NCBI RefSeq assembly: GCF_022288805.1
Contig: NZ_JAKOPM010000028.1
Coordinates: 1 to 10,857, forward strand
Direction of reading: 5' to 3'
DNA from: Corynebacterium yonathiae
Lineage (GTDB): Bacteria > Actinomycetota > Actinomycetes > Mycobacteriales > Mycobacteriaceae
DNA length: 10,857 nt
In this document: positions 1-7,807 of the stretch, piece after piece
Layout: every line of letters starts with the position of its first letter
Numbering within the stretch: the first letter of the stretch is position 1
The notes under the pieces: model-generated
Told to the model about the DNA's origin: nothing
What the model saw: the letters and a program-made list of their open reading frames with translations, nothing else
Database searches by the model: none
Translations under genes and position numbers: made by a program

Positions 1-54
1 TTTTGGGACCAGCACCCGCCGCAAGCAATAATAGAAATCAAGGCAAACGCCTAG
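1..54 (+). CDS. IS3-family transposase OrfB, C-terminal end only
   Basis: Frame 1 is open from the window edge to a TAG at 52-54, giving a 17-residue tail that ends IIEIKANA. The stop directly abuts the terminal repeat, as expected for the last codons of an IS3 OrfB. No catalytic residue lies inside the window, so integrity cannot be judged. The assignment rests on position and on the matching terminal repeat at 10781, where an IS3 orfA starts. The tail itself is too short to recognise independently. Confidence 0.5.
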   Translation, partial: FWDQHPPQAIIEIKANA

Positions 55-76
55 GAACAAAACCCGGGGCACTTCA
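1..76 (+). mobile_element. Right end of an IS3-family element, cut by the window edge
   Basis: The segment ends at a 23-bp terminal inverted repeat (54-76, starting GGAACAAAACC and ending GGCACTTCA). Its reverse complement agrees at 21 of 23 positions with the sequence that opens the IS3 element at 10781-10803. The element reads left to right, with its orfB stop codon overlapping the repeat by one base, a usual IS3 arrangement. It has inserted into the 3' part of the minus-strand IS256-type transposase gene, whose reading is lost exactly at base 76. The three flanking bases (GAT at 77-79) have no partner inside the window, so the target duplication cannot be tested. Confidence 0.75.
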
Positions 77-1374
77 GATGACTTGTTTCCACCCAGTGGC
101 TTTCGCTCCTTCAATATAGCCGTTGCATTCAATGGCGCGTTTTGCTGTCTTCGCTCGTTGGGCAGCTCTTGTCTTCGATGTTGCAGATCATCAGCCACAA
201 CGTCTTTAGTGCGGCAGTATCGTTCGGGAATTGCTCCCCTGCTACGGGTAGTTTTACGCAGTTGGGCGTTGAGTAATTCGATCGAGTTGGTAGTGTAGAG
301 CACTCGCCGCGCCGCTGGCGGGAACTGCGGAAACGGCACGAACCGCTCCTATGCGCGCCAGACTTTGACCGACTGGGGGTATTTCGGACAGGTTCACTGG
401 CGTCGAAAGTATCCAGGCTGGCACGTGCGGTGTCCTCGTTAGCGGCTGTGTAGACCTCGCGCAGTGCGCGGGAGACTGCTTTGCGGTCCTGGTAGGACAC
501 CCACCGGTTCGCAGCCCGAATCAGGTGCACAATGCAGGTCTGCACCATGGAATTCGGCCAGGTTGCCTCCACGGCTTCCGGCAGGTCTTTGAGCTCGTCG
601 CAGCACACGATGAACACGTCCTGGACACCGCGGTTGGCCAGATCCGCACACACCGATGCCGCAGAATGCGGCGCCTTCATTGTCAGCGATCTACAATCCC
701 AGGATGTGCTTGATGCCGTCCATGTCGACACCAACCATCATGTAGCAGGACTTGTTGACCACCCGGTGGCCGTCACGGATCTTCACGCGTAGCGCGTCGA
801 GGAAGATCACCGGGTAGAACTCGTAGAGCTGGCGGTTTTGCCAGATCATGACCTCGTCCAAGACCGCGTCGGTAATGGTGCTGATCGTATCCGGGCTCAT
901 ATCCACACCAAGAGTGGTTGCGAGATGGTGCTGAATATCGCGCACGGTCATCCAACCGGCGTACAGCGAAATAATCATGTCGTCGAGCTCTGTGCGCCGA
1001 GGTGCGCCCTTGGGCACCATCCGGGGAGTAAACGTGCCAGCACGATCCCTGGCAACGGTCACTTCCACCGCGCCGTAGCCAGAATTGACGGTCTTGATGT
1101 ACAACCCGTTACGGTGATTGCTGCTCTGTGCGGTTTCCATCTGGGTTTTGGCCTTGCGGTCGCAATGACTATAGCCCAAATGCGCATCCATCTCCGTTTC
1201 AAGACTAGCGTTGATCGATGCCTGCAGGAGGCCTTTAACCAGCTCGCTTGCATCACCGGCGGAAGTCGACAGCTCGCTGATCAGGCTGACGAGCTTAAGG
1301 ATTTTCCATCAGCTTCTCGCTGATCTCATTGACCCTTGTCGGTCATGGTTTTTCTTCGGTGACACTGTAGTCAT
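77..1374 (-). pseudogene. IS256-family transposase, frameshifted and 3'-truncated
   Basis: DDE transposase of an insertion sequence. The ATG at 1374 is preceded by AAGGAG (1391-1386) and opens MTTVSPKKNHD. Compensating indels then follow near 1335 and 1290, and in the starting frame a TGA falls at about 1310. The reading resumes through SELVKGLLQAS and MDAHLGYSH. Recognisable core pieces are VIFLDALRVKIRDG (first catalytic Asp, near 800), VCCDELKDLPEA (second Asp, near 600; the family usually has Gly after Asp) and TNSIELLNAQ (catalytic Glu codon at 279-277, now out of frame). A TGG-to-TAG change at 693-691 and a one-base shift near 675 split the middle. The last coding bases, for GWKQVI, run straight into the IS3 end at 76, so about 15-20 C-terminal residues and one terminus are missing. 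It is certainly inactive. Confidence 0.9.
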
Positions 1375-1430
1375 TATCGGTGAAACTCCTTCTAGATCAG
1401 AGCCTCACACACAAATTCCCTGACACACCC
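77..1430 (-). mobile_element. Remnant of an IS256-family insertion sequence
   Basis: It comprises the transposase pseudogene plus its promoter-side terminus. The terminus is best placed at about 1405-1430, where the minus strand reads GGGTGTGTCAGGG followed by AATTTGTGTGTGA, the style of end I remember for corynebacterial IS256 members. The opposite terminus was removed or displaced when the IS3 element at 1-76 inserted. The element separates the phage-derived frame that begins at 1436 from whatever lay upstream of it. With one end gone, the 8-9 bp target duplication cannot be checked. Confidence 0.7.
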
Positions 1431-1435
1431 ATCAG

Positions 1436-1609
1436 GTGCAGATCAACTCTAAGAAGAAAACAGGCACGGCTAAATACCACGAGTACCCGTTGGGGCCGGG
1501 TCTAGAGACTCGAAAGGTTCTAGAACGTAGCCAGCAGTTCGATAAACAGTTCGCAAGAGGTCAAAACTCGGCGGAGACCATAACCTTGACTAAGTTACCA
1601 GATGGATAG
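1436..1609 (+). pseudogene. C-terminal fragment of an unidentified phage gene, 5' end removed by IS256
   Basis: An open frame begins just inside the IS256 boundary (first possible start is GTG at 1436) and runs 57 codons to TAG at 1607-1609. The product is hydrophilic (begins VQINSKKKTGTAKYHEYP, ends ETITLTKLPDG) with no membrane segment. It ends 29 bases before the start of the tape-measure gene. In siphophages that position is usually held by the tail assembly chaperone genes, so this could be the tail of one, but I do not recognise the sequence and other tail proteins are possible. No usable ribosome binding site precedes the GTG, which fits a truncated gene rather than a short intact one. 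Confidence 0.45.
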
Positions 1610-1638
1610 AAAACACCTCACAAGCTTAAGGACACCAC

Positions 1639-3990
1639 TTGGCAGGCGTAGGTGGAATCAAAGTAGACCAAGCCCGAGTAGTCACTGCTCCAGACTGGTC
1701 ATGTTTCGCGTCAAAACTCCGTAGGTTTTGCGTAGCGAGGAACTGAAACACTCACCCAGAGTACGCCTACACCTCAAGAATGAGATCAGTGAGGATGCTC
1801 GACGAGCAGTAGCCAAGTCGCAGGCTCTACTGCAGGATCTTGAAGTCGATCTTGGTCTCGATTCTGATGGTTTACGCGGAAAACCTCTCACGCCATTAAG
1901 GTAGCCCAGTCCGCCGTTAAAGACCTTATCGTCGACATGGACTTAAACGACGATGATCTTTGAAAAGACGCGTCAGACGTTGTACGACTAGCGCAGTCCT
2001 TCATCAAAAATCTTGTCGTCGGCATGGACCTAGACAACGACGCTTTGAGTCAATATTCCGCTGCGTCAGTCACTGCTGCGCAGAAATCTTTTCGGATTTT
2101 GTAGTCAAAATGGAGTTGGACAAAAAGTCCTTATCACGTCACGCTCACAATGCTGTGCGTGAGGCTCAAACCACTATGAAGGACTTGCACGTCGACATTG
2201 ATGTTGACGATAAGCTCCTCCCTGTACAACATTAGCGGCGGTCAAAAAGGCTGAGCTGCTAACTCCAAAAATCAAGTTCCAAATGTCACTAGACTACAAG
2301 GGACTTCTGCCGGATTCTGTAGGTGCGGTCAAAGTCCAAGCCTCCACTCCGAAAATTAAACCCAAGATGGAGTTGGACTATGGGAATTTGCTCTTAGACA
2401 CCGTTAAGGCCGTCAAAGTTGCGCAGAAGTTAACTCCAAAATCCATTCACAGATGGACTTGGACTATAAGGGATTACTATCTGACGCCATCACTACGGTC
2501 AAGGGTGTAGAAAAGGTAGCTCCGAAGATCAAGTTGGCAACTAAGAACAAGTACAAGTTCCTAAACCTTGCTCTGGTTTAACTGGCTGCAAAAATTTAGG
2601 TGTGGGAGAGACTTAAAAGCTCAAGGTCAGGGTCTCTGCGGATAAAACTGGCATTGCAAAAGTCTCCGCAATGATGGCCACACTCACCGCCACTACTGGG
2701 TTTGTTAAAGCTAAAACCGCTATGACCGGACTGACAATGAGCCTAGGAGCCGCGGGGGCAAAGACTCTGCAAATGAGGTCAGCTATGGCTTTTGCAACGT
2801 CCGGTGTTCTGGCACTCGTACCAATCCTGCACACCGCCGGAAAGCAACACTACAATTCGCGTCTTCACTGACGTCACTCGTCGGAGCAATGGCCGTACCA
2901 ACTATCGCAGCGGCAAGCACAGCATTTACTTCTGTTGCTATCGCAATCAAGGGAATGGACGACGCTATTGGTGCTACTGACACGAAGGGTCTGCAGGACG
3001 CGATAAATCAGTTGACTCCGTCTGCGCAGACTGCTGCTCTATCAATCCGAGACTTAAAGGATCTGTTTGATTTTTCTGGTATCCAAGAAGCATTTTTCGA
3101 ACCACTCGGAGACCTTGGACAGGTTAGCGCACTGATCGAACCACTTAACAAGGTCATGCGCACACTCGCTGGAAACCTAGGCCTAGCAGCGAGCGGATTG
3201 GTGGAGTTCCTGACCACAGGTACTGGTCTGACAGCCATGACCGAAATGCTGAATGGCACGAAGTTTGCGGCCAGTGATCTCGCGGGTGGAGTACGAAACG
3301 TTCTCAAAAGAACCGTAGTGTTGGGCGCTGCTGCTCCAATTTTCAGCCGCATGATGTCGCACTTTTTGGGTCTGGCTGAGACGTGAAAGAACAACACGAT
3401 CACGGCTTTTGAGGACGGGTCGCTACAGCGATCTCTTGCGGAAAAAGAAGCGGAGGTAGTTTCGCTTTGGAAGAGTCTATCCCCGTCTCGGAGGGCGAAT
3501 CGGAGGGATCTTTTCCGGTATAGACAAGGCCGACGGATCAGTGAATATAAATGGTGGGTTCAGCTTCCTAAACTTCTTATCGCAGGTCAACGGGTGGGTG
3601 AACTCGATGCAGGGGCAACAAACCCTGCAAAGCTACTTCGCCTCAGCAGCCGCAGTTTTGTCCTCCATATCGCCGATTATCTCGACATTGGCCTCCATCG
3701 TGATGAATCAGTTATATCCGGCTTTTGCTGATTTCGTCTCACAAGCCGCGCCAGGAGTCGAAGAATTTTTCAACGGAATGGCGGAGTGGATTCAACTTAT
3801 TCTCGATAAACTCCCCGAATTCGGTGAGGCTCTAGGTGACGTCGTCGGCGCTATTGATTTTGAATCCCACGGCAAGGCCATCTCCACAGTGATGGATATT
3901 TTCACCACAGTAGTACTCCCCGTACTAGAAACCATCGCTCCAAACATTGATGAGATCGTGATTACGATCGGGATTTTGGTCGGAGGGACC
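1639..3990 (+). pseudogene. Phage tail tape-measure protein, heavily frameshifted and 3'-truncated
   Basis: Tape-measure proteins set siphophage tail length and are carried inside the tail tube. A TTG at 1639, six bases after AAGGA, opens MAGVGGIKVDQARVVTAPDW, typical of actinophage tape-measure N-termini. Reading then changes frame repeatedly. Residual blocks follow in order: a 29-residue repeat array (about 1842-2550); an alanine/glycine-rich hydrophobic zone (2671-2990); a helical stretch with DLFDFSGIQEAFFEPLGDL and NKVMRTLAGNLG (2990-3386); and a block containing NGGFSFLNFLSQVNGWVNSM, LPEFGEALGDVVGAI and VLPVLETIAPNID (3541-3990). The last two resemble the hydrophobic membrane-linked part of such proteins. 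At least six indels or stops are visible. The gene is cut at 3991 by an IS3 element and I do not see its 3' part on the far side. The identification rests on architecture and remembered family patterns, not on a search. Confidence 0.75.
1842..2550 (+). repeat. About nine tandem 29-residue (87-bp) repeats inside the tape-measure gene
   Basis: A strand-like segment followed by a helix recurs, for example FVVKMELDKKSL then AVREAQTTMKD, and IKPKMELDYGNLL then AVKVAQKLTPK. The segment starts fall at about 1842, 1928, 2012, 2098, 2188, 2271, 2355, 2441 and 2528. The spacing is 83-90 bases, averaging about 86; several intact units are exactly 29 codons and the departures look like later indels. The last unit is partial. 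Nucleotide similarity is highest among the units from 2271 on, which share versions of ATGGAGTTGGACTATGGG and AAGTTAACTCCAAAAATC. The array sits in the N-terminal third of the gene. Confidence 0.75.
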
Positions 3991-4011
3991 TAGCCCCTGT
4001 ATGGTAGACAC
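3991..4011 (+). repeat. Left terminal inverted repeat of the IS3 element
   Basis: It begins TAGCCCCTGTATGG and ends TAGACAC. It pairs with 5280-5300 with eight mismatches. The outermost bases are altered from the TG usual at IS3 termini, consistent with decay. Confidence 0.55.
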
Positions 4012-4056
4012 CTCTGTTTCCGGCCGTGTTGGGTCGGGGAAAGGTAATCTGCCTCC

Positions 4057-4367
4057 ATGCCTAGGAAGGTTTATTCGGATCAGTTCAAGCGCGACGCAGT
4101 CGCGATGGACGAGAGCGATCCACATCTCTCGCTCAAGGCCACGGCTGAAGATTTAGGGATCTACCGCACCACGCTTCGCACGTAGGTCGATACGTACGGC
4201 ACCGGTGCAAAGACCCAGAGTCCACCGGTTGCACGTGCTGATCGTACCAAGCAGCTCACGGAGGCAGAAATGATACGCCAACTGCAGCAGGAAACGCCAG
4301 GTTGAAAGAAGAACGCGCTATCTTGTGCAAGGCGGCCAAATATTTCATGGAAGAGACAAACTGGTGA
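4057..4367 (+). pseudogene. IS3-family OrfA with a nonsense codon and a one-base deletion
   Basis: OrfA supplies the helix-turn-helix and leucine-zipper part of the IS3 transposase. The ATG at 4057 opens MPRKVYSDQFKRDAV, continues through ESDPHLSLKATAEDLGIY, and hits TAG at 4183-4185 where a Trp codon is expected (TLRT*VDTYG). The same frame continues to MIRQLQQE, where one A appears to be missing from the expected GAAAACG (about 4288). The true frame then resumes as LKEERAILCKAAKYFMEETNW and ends with TGA at 4365-4367. The final bases overlap the start of orfB, the normal arrangement for frameshift-produced OrfAB. Confidence 0.85.
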
Positions 4368-5268
4368 TCCGCTTTCGGTTTGTCGATGACCACCGCACCG
4401 AGTACTCGGTCAAGCGGATGTGTACCGTCTTTGGGCTCAATCGCAGCTCTTACTACAAATGGAAGACCAGCAGCGCCCAGCGGCACCGCCGACTGATTGA
4501 TGACGCCATCTTAGGGGCGAAGGTCAAGGCGGTCTTTGACGAGAAAGACCAGCTCTGTGGTGCCAAACGCATCGCGGCAGAGCTGACCTATAACGACGCT
4601 TACAACGACAATGGGCCGGTCAACCATAAGCGCATCGCCCGGATGATGAAGAAGCTTCGCCTGCGTGGCTACACGAAAAACGCAAGGTCACCACCACCAG
4701 GCGTGGGCCCAATCGAGTGGTGTTTGCCGACCTGGTCAAGCGAGATTTCACGGCCCCGGCTGCAAATAGGGTGCTGGTTGGCGATATCACCTATCTGCCG
4801 ATCGCGGACGGGTCGAATATGTATTTAGCTTCGGTAATTGACTGCTATTCCCGGATGCTCGTCGGCTTAGCTATCGCCTAGCACATGCGCACCGAACTTG
4901 TCGAGGAAGCGCTCGAGCATGCGCACCACACCCGCGGGAGTCTTGCCGGGGCGATCTTTCATTCGGACCACGGAAGTGTCTATGCCTCATCGCAGTTTCA
5001 GGCTACCTGCCGCAGGCTCAACGTCACCCAGTCCATGGGCGCAGTCGGCACCAGTGCCGATAACTCACTGGCGGAGTCGTTTAACGCCACCTTGAAACGA
5101 GAGGTCCTCAAGAATAAGAAAGTCTTTGCCAACCAGCTCGTCTGCCGGCAGGAAGTCTTCCGGTGGTGCATGCGCTACAACACGCGCCGGCGACACTCGT
5201 GGTGCAACCTTCTAGCTCCCGATGACTTCGAAGCACTCACATCAGCTACACTGACCAAAGCAGCATAG
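4364..5268 (+). pseudogene. IS3-family OrfB (DDE transposase catalytic part), frameshifted
   Basis: The coding stretch is readable from GTG 4364 (VIRFRFVDDH) overlapping the orfA stop. The N-terminal part has CTVFGLNRSSYYKWK and an HTH_21-like segment (CGAKRIAAEL, HKRIARMMKKLRLRGY). One A seems to be lost from the AAAAA run at about 4676, shifting the frame. The catalytic core is otherwise complete: VGDITYLPI (first Asp), FHSDHGSVY (second Asp) and NSLAESFNATLKRE (Glu), followed by RRHSWCNLLAPDDFEA near the C-terminus. A TAG at 4879-4881 (where GAG is expected before HMRTEL) interrupts the core again. It ends with TAG at 5266-5268, 11 bases before the right terminal repeat. All three catalytic residues survive in sequence but not in one frame. 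Confidence 0.88.
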
Positions 5269-5279
5269 CTAACCCCGAC

Positions 5280-5300
5280 GTGTCCACTGTCCGGGGGTCA
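5280..5300 (+). repeat. Right terminal inverted repeat of the IS3 element
   Basis: Reads GTGTCCACTGTCC followed by GGGGGTCA, ending with the CA expected at an IS3 terminus. It is the partner of 3991-4011. Confidence 0.6.
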
Positions 5301-5343
5301 GGCCCCTGCTTCGACCATTTCTGTTGAGAAAGGGTACCTAGAG

Positions 5344-5673
5344 TTGGAAGACGATAAAAACGTAGAGAACTTTGTGGACTGCCGTGAAATCCGCACGGTT
5401 TTCAAACCAACTTGGGTGAGCTGGTGGTTCCACAAGATTTTTACGTTCCCGCGCGTTGAGTGCGATGGGATCGTAAGCAATTGTCACTGGGGAAGAGACA
5501 AAGCGTTAGTGAGGGATGGTGGGACGGTTACGGTTGGATTTAGTTATCGTATTTTCCATGATACGAAAAATAGATGTAAGAGCTCCCCTATCGAGGTTTC
5601 CCCTTCACATGCTGAGTTAGAAGCCAAGACAGCCATAATTAACAACTCCCCGATGACTGCCGTGCTCTACTAG
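5344..5673 (+). CDS. Hypothetical protein, 109 residues, possibly 5'-truncated
   Basis: I do not recognise this protein. The most likely start is TTG at 5344, nine bases after AAAGGG (5328-5333). The frame is also open upstream through the IS3 terminus to 5269, so it could instead be the 3' remainder of a longer gene cut by that element. The product begins MEDDKNVENFVDCREIR, has a tryptophan-rich patch (WVSWWFHKIF), short strand-like segments (DGIVSNCHWGRD, GGTVTVGFSYRIF) and three cysteines. It has no signal peptide and no clear membrane helix. It lies beside a phage tail relic, so a phage origin is possible but unsupported. It is uninterrupted for over 100 codons between two shredded transposases. 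No terminator is evident before the next remnant starts about 30 bases downstream. Confidence 0.5.
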   Translation: MEDDKNVENFVDCREIRTVFKPTWVSWWFHKIFTFPRVECDGIVSNCHWGRDKALVRDGGTVTVGFSYRIFHDTKNRCKSSPIEVSPSHAELEAKTAIINNSPMTAVLY

Positions 5674-5699
5674 CATTCGTCTCGAGCCTATCGATGGTT

Positions 5700-6577
5700 C
5701 GGGTGCGTACTTCCCCGCGACGTTGTGAACGCGTTGCATAGGGTTAACCCGCCGATAGCGGTATGAGACCAGTGGAAATTGTAGTCGTGGCTGGACTCCA
5801 CATACGCCTTCTGCCGGGCGCTCTGAGACTCAAATACGGCCGGGCGTAGGCCCGCTCAGTCATCAACGTGCGGTCGAACAGTTCCTCATTCCCGCTCGTT
5901 TGTGGCCGATTCGCCCCTGGTTCAACGGTGCTTGACACCCGGCCCCAACGCCTCGACGAACGCGCGTGAAAGGTAACAGGCGCCGTTGTCGGTCATCACC
6001 GCGCCGACACGCACACCCAGCGACGCGAAAAAGCCGCTTGCCCGCCGCGGTGTCTTTATGCTCGTCGTCGAGGATCTCCGAGTGCACCACCCGGGAATGA
6101 CCGTCGACCGCGTGATGCAGATACCGGTAGCCCCTGCCGGGTTTCGAACCTTTCCGCCCGACCGCGTCACTGGCCCGGCAGGACGCCCGGTCCTGGTCAG
6201 AGCCCCTGCCGAATATCCGCCACCCGCCACCGTCGGGGATGCGCCCGAGCTTTTTGATGTCGACGTGGACCATCGCCCCCGGGGGCGTCGTGCTCGTAGC
6301 ACACCGGCGTCGGCTTTCTCACCGGCAGGCCAGTGGCCTGGTCGATGCAGGCGAGGTTCGGCATCCGGCAACGTTTGAGGACTCGCCCCACGGTCGACCG
6401 GGGATGCCCAGGTGGTAGCCGATGCGGTGTGGGCCCCACCTGTGCAGGAACCTGAGATTGATGATGCGGCGTCCGGTGTGGGTGTCCAGCCGGTTCGGGT
6501 TCGGGTTCGAGTGCGGTTTGCTGGGCCGGTCGGTGAGCGCCTGTCCTCGGCGCGCGTGTCATCAAGTCGCAGGTCAT
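5700..6577 (-). pseudogene. IS481-family transposase, shredded by frameshifts
   Basis: Single-ORF DDE transposase remnant readable only by switching frames. From its 5' end it shows a linker resembling the family's DRSSRPH motif (here TDRPSKPHSNP), then RRIINLRFLHRWGPHRIGYH, STVGRVLKRCRMPNLACID and YEHDAPG. The core follows: MVHVDIKKLGRIPDGGG (ATG at 6273; first catalytic Asp), SKPGRGYRYLHHAVDGHSR and VMTDNGACYLSRAFVEALG (second Asp, near 5990). A decayed QTSGNEELFDRTL segment holds the third acidic residue (near 5885), followed by AYARPYLSLR. The tail reads HTAIGGL and MQRVHNVAGKYAP near 5710-5760. The N-terminal helix-turn-helix (about 60 residues) is missing, and frame changes occur near 6390, 6300, 6060 and 5940. 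The exact 3' end and both insertion-sequence termini could not be located. Confidence 0.8.
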
Positions 6578-6859
6578 GGATCGAACTGAGGTGCTATAAT
6601 CCTGCCATAGGTATATGGGCAGGTTAGAGTCTCGTTACTTCTCGCCCCGGGGTGGGCAACGGTTCGGGAAGGTTAACATGGCTAAAATGGAACTACCACC
6701 GTTCGGGCAGGGAACGGCTGGGCCAACAAGCGAGACGGGGCAGCCCGTGCATCAAAGCATTTCGACACGCAGAGGGAAGCGATCGATGCCGCCCCCACCA
6801 CTCGACGCTAACAGCATGAACGCTACAGGCTTTGGAGTGGGCGGGGTTTTAGGACCGGG
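6578..6859. other. Stretch without a recognisable gene between two IS remnants
   Basis: No convincing gene is seen on either strand. A plus-strand ATG at 6678, six bases after AAGG, could start a frame (MAKMELPPFGQGTAG...), but it has low-complexity composition, runs out of frame into the following IS3 orfA and has no family resemblance. A perfect TATAAT lies at 6595-6600 but has no TTG-type -35 element at 16-18 bp. A 6-bp motif, GGTTCG/GGTTCG in three near-perfect copies, lies just outside at about 6491-6508 in the IS481 relic. The stretch is probably debris from successive IS insertions. Confidence 0.5.
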
Positions 6860-6913
6860 TGATTTGAGTGTCTGTCTGATCGATCCAGACGGTTCAGGAA
6901 GAATTGGTGGGCA

Positions 6914-7195
6914 ATGGGAAAGTTCACGAAGCACACCCCTGAGCAGATCGTTGTTCGTCTTGAGAAGGCTGAACGGCTCACTAAGCGGGGCAAGACTACA
7001 GCTGAGATCTGCCGTGAGCTTGGCGTATCTGAGGCGACCTTGTCTCGTTGGCGCCGCGACTATGGCGCCATGACTCGCAGCGAGGCAAGGAAGCTTAAGC
7101 GTCTACGCGAAGAAAACAGCAAGCTCAAAACCCTTCTCAACCAGTCGGAGTTGGAAAAGGCTGCTCTCAAGGAGCTGGCCGAGGGAAAGTTCTAA
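6914..7195 (+). CDS. IS3-family transposase OrfA, intact
   Basis: A 93-residue DNA-binding subunit from ATG 6914 to TAA 7193. Residues 5-50 form a helix-turn-helix of the IS3/transposase-8 type (HTPEQIVVRLEKAERL, then TAEICRELGVSEATLSRWRR). Residues 58-90 form a charged coiled coil with heptad leucines (LKRLREENSKLKTLLNQSEL, KAALKELAEGKF). The length is normal for OrfA. The full transposase would be made by -1 frameshifting into the orfB frame, which is open from about 7099, but orfB is truncated here. OrfA alone could still bind terminal repeats and act as a repressor of related elements; that is known of the family in general and is inference for this copy. Confidence 0.9.
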   Translation: MGKFTKHTPEQIVVRLEKAERLTKRGKTTAEICRELGVSEATLSRWRRDYGAMTRSEARKLKRLREENSKLKTLLNQSELEKAALKELAEGKF

Positions 7196-7602
7196 GCCCG
7201 AAGCGACGCCACGACGCGGTGGATTGCCTCATCGGCAAGGGGTATTCACAGCGTCTTTCATGCGCCGTAGTCAGGCTGTCACGCTCGTCCTATTGCCGGA
7301 TGCGCGCCCAACGCGAAGCGGCAATGCTTGATCCCTCGGTTGTCAAACATTACGACCTTCGTCGGTGGGTTAATGACTTCGCTGATTCCCATCGCCGGTG
7401 GGGCTGCAGGCGTGTCTATGTCGCGGCTCTCGAAGCCGGGTACGACATCGGCCGGGATGCGTTTCGCCGCCTGTGGAGGGAGGAACAATTGTTGGTTACT
7501 CCGCGCACATTGCGTAAACGGGGCTGTGCGACAAAGCCGATTGCACGTGTGAGCCCAGCCGAACACCCGGGGCATGTGTGGGCGTTGGGCTTCCAGATTG
7601 AA
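7192..7602 (+). pseudogene. IS3-family OrfB, N-terminal part only
   Basis: Read in the -1 frame relative to orfA, from VLSPKRRHDAVDCLIGKGYS; the only in-frame conventional start is GTG 7219. It includes SQRLSCAVVRLSRSSY and an HTH_21 segment (LRRWVNDFADSHRRWGCRRV ... GRDAFRRLWREEQLLVTPR), then KPIARVSPAEHPGHVWALGF. In this family the last motif normally reads WALDF, where Asp is the first catalytic residue. Here the codon is GGC (Gly). Family sequence ends about four codons later, at about 7602. Roughly 150 C-terminal residues, including the other Asp and the Glu, are absent, so it cannot be catalytic. Confidence 0.85.
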
Positions 7603-7795
7603 AACAAACGAACTTCTAGGCGGGCTAAACAGGAAAAGTACTTCAGACACAGCCGGCCGATTCGAGAAAGAAGTCCAAATTCCCAGCTGGAAACAATCTA
7701 TCAACCAAACGATCGTGGCCTGCCCTGGTTGCTTCAGTAAAATACCTATTCCCCACCCCACGCACAAAGAATTGACGCGCTCTACTGCTAGCTAA
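7603..7795 (+). pseudogene. Possible C-terminal remnant of an IS256-type transposase
   Basis: Directly after the broken IS3 orfB the plus strand can be read as RRAKQEK and then, in the next frame, DTAGRFEKEVQIPSWKQSIN followed by QTIVACPGCFSK, ending at TAG 7793-7795. The pattern WKQ-x-INQ-x-x-VA-x-P-x-x-F matches the C-terminal motif I remember from IS256-family transposases (GWKQVINQ..VAYPDRF, part of which is also seen at 77-95 in the other IS256 copy). The RAKQ-K stretch fits the basic segment before it. Only about 50 residues remain and the last portion (PIPHPTHKELTRSTAS) is not family-like. Confidence is moderate because it rests on one short motif. Confidence 0.45.
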
Positions 7796-7807
7796 AACGC
7801 AGAGCGC
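7777..7807 (-). terminator. Weak candidate terminator at the end of the secreted-protein operon
   Basis: A perfect 7-bp stem, GCGCTCT (7807-7801 on the minus strand) with AGAGCGC (7783-7777), encloses a 17-base loop containing the stop codon of the last gene. It is not followed by a run of T on the minus strand (GTCAATTCTTTG), so as an intrinsic terminator it is poor. No better candidate is seen before the IS remnants. Confidence 0.25.

Larger units (their letters stand above)
3991..5300 (+). mobile_element. IS3-family insertion sequence, end to end but decayed
   Basis: The element carries orfA and orfB in the standard overlapping order and is bounded by imperfect terminal inverted repeats at 3991-4011 and 5280-5300 (13 of 21 positions agree when the right end is reverse-complemented; both contain GACAC near the inner side). 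It interrupts the tape-measure pseudogene on its left. The flanking trinucleotides (ACC on the left, GGC on the right) do not match, so either the target duplication has been lost or the boundary is a few bases off. Premature stops and single-base deletions in both frames show it no longer encodes an active transposase. Confidence 0.75.
6860..7602 (+). mobile_element. Left half of an IS3-family insertion sequence
   Basis: This carries an intact orfA and the first 40 percent or so of orfB, then stops abruptly at about 7602 where the reading changes to IS256-like sequence. The left terminus is placed near 6860, where TGATTTGAGTGTCTG begins about 54 bases before the orfA start, a typical distance. 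The position is approximate because the right terminus needed to confirm the inverted repeat is gone. The small inverted repeat GTCTG...CAGAC (6874-6890) lies in the leader. Its sequence is of a different IS3 subtype from the elements at 3991, 1 and 10781. Confidence 0.6.

Noticed and set aside
691..693. TAG codons at conserved Trp or Glu positions in two transposases (691-693, 4183-4185, 4879-4881), hinting at stop-codon readthrough
   Set aside because: The same genes also carry several frameshifts, so ordinary decay explains them. TAG also terminates intact genes here.
838..1323. 161-codon plus-strand frame opposite the IS256 transposase
   Set aside because: It is the complement of a recognisable transposase frame, with no ribosome binding site or family pattern of its own.
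1842..2550. CRISPR-like regular repeats
   Set aside because: The period is about 87 bp with diverged units that translate as a continuous protein repeat. There are no identical direct repeats with unique spacers.
6491..6508. Hexamer run GGTTCG in three near-perfect copies as a regulatory or phase-variable repeat
   Set aside because: It lies inside the IS481 pseudogene, where its reverse reads as the Asn-Pro repeats of the linker. It is too short and sits in dead sequence.
6595..6600. Perfect TATAAT as a plus-strand promoter
   Set aside because: No -35-like hexamer lies at 16-18 bp upstream and no convincing gene follows.
6678..7073. Plus-strand frame starting MAKMELPPFG as a gene
   Set aside because: It runs out of frame through the start of the IS3 orfA, has low-complexity composition, and matches no family I know.
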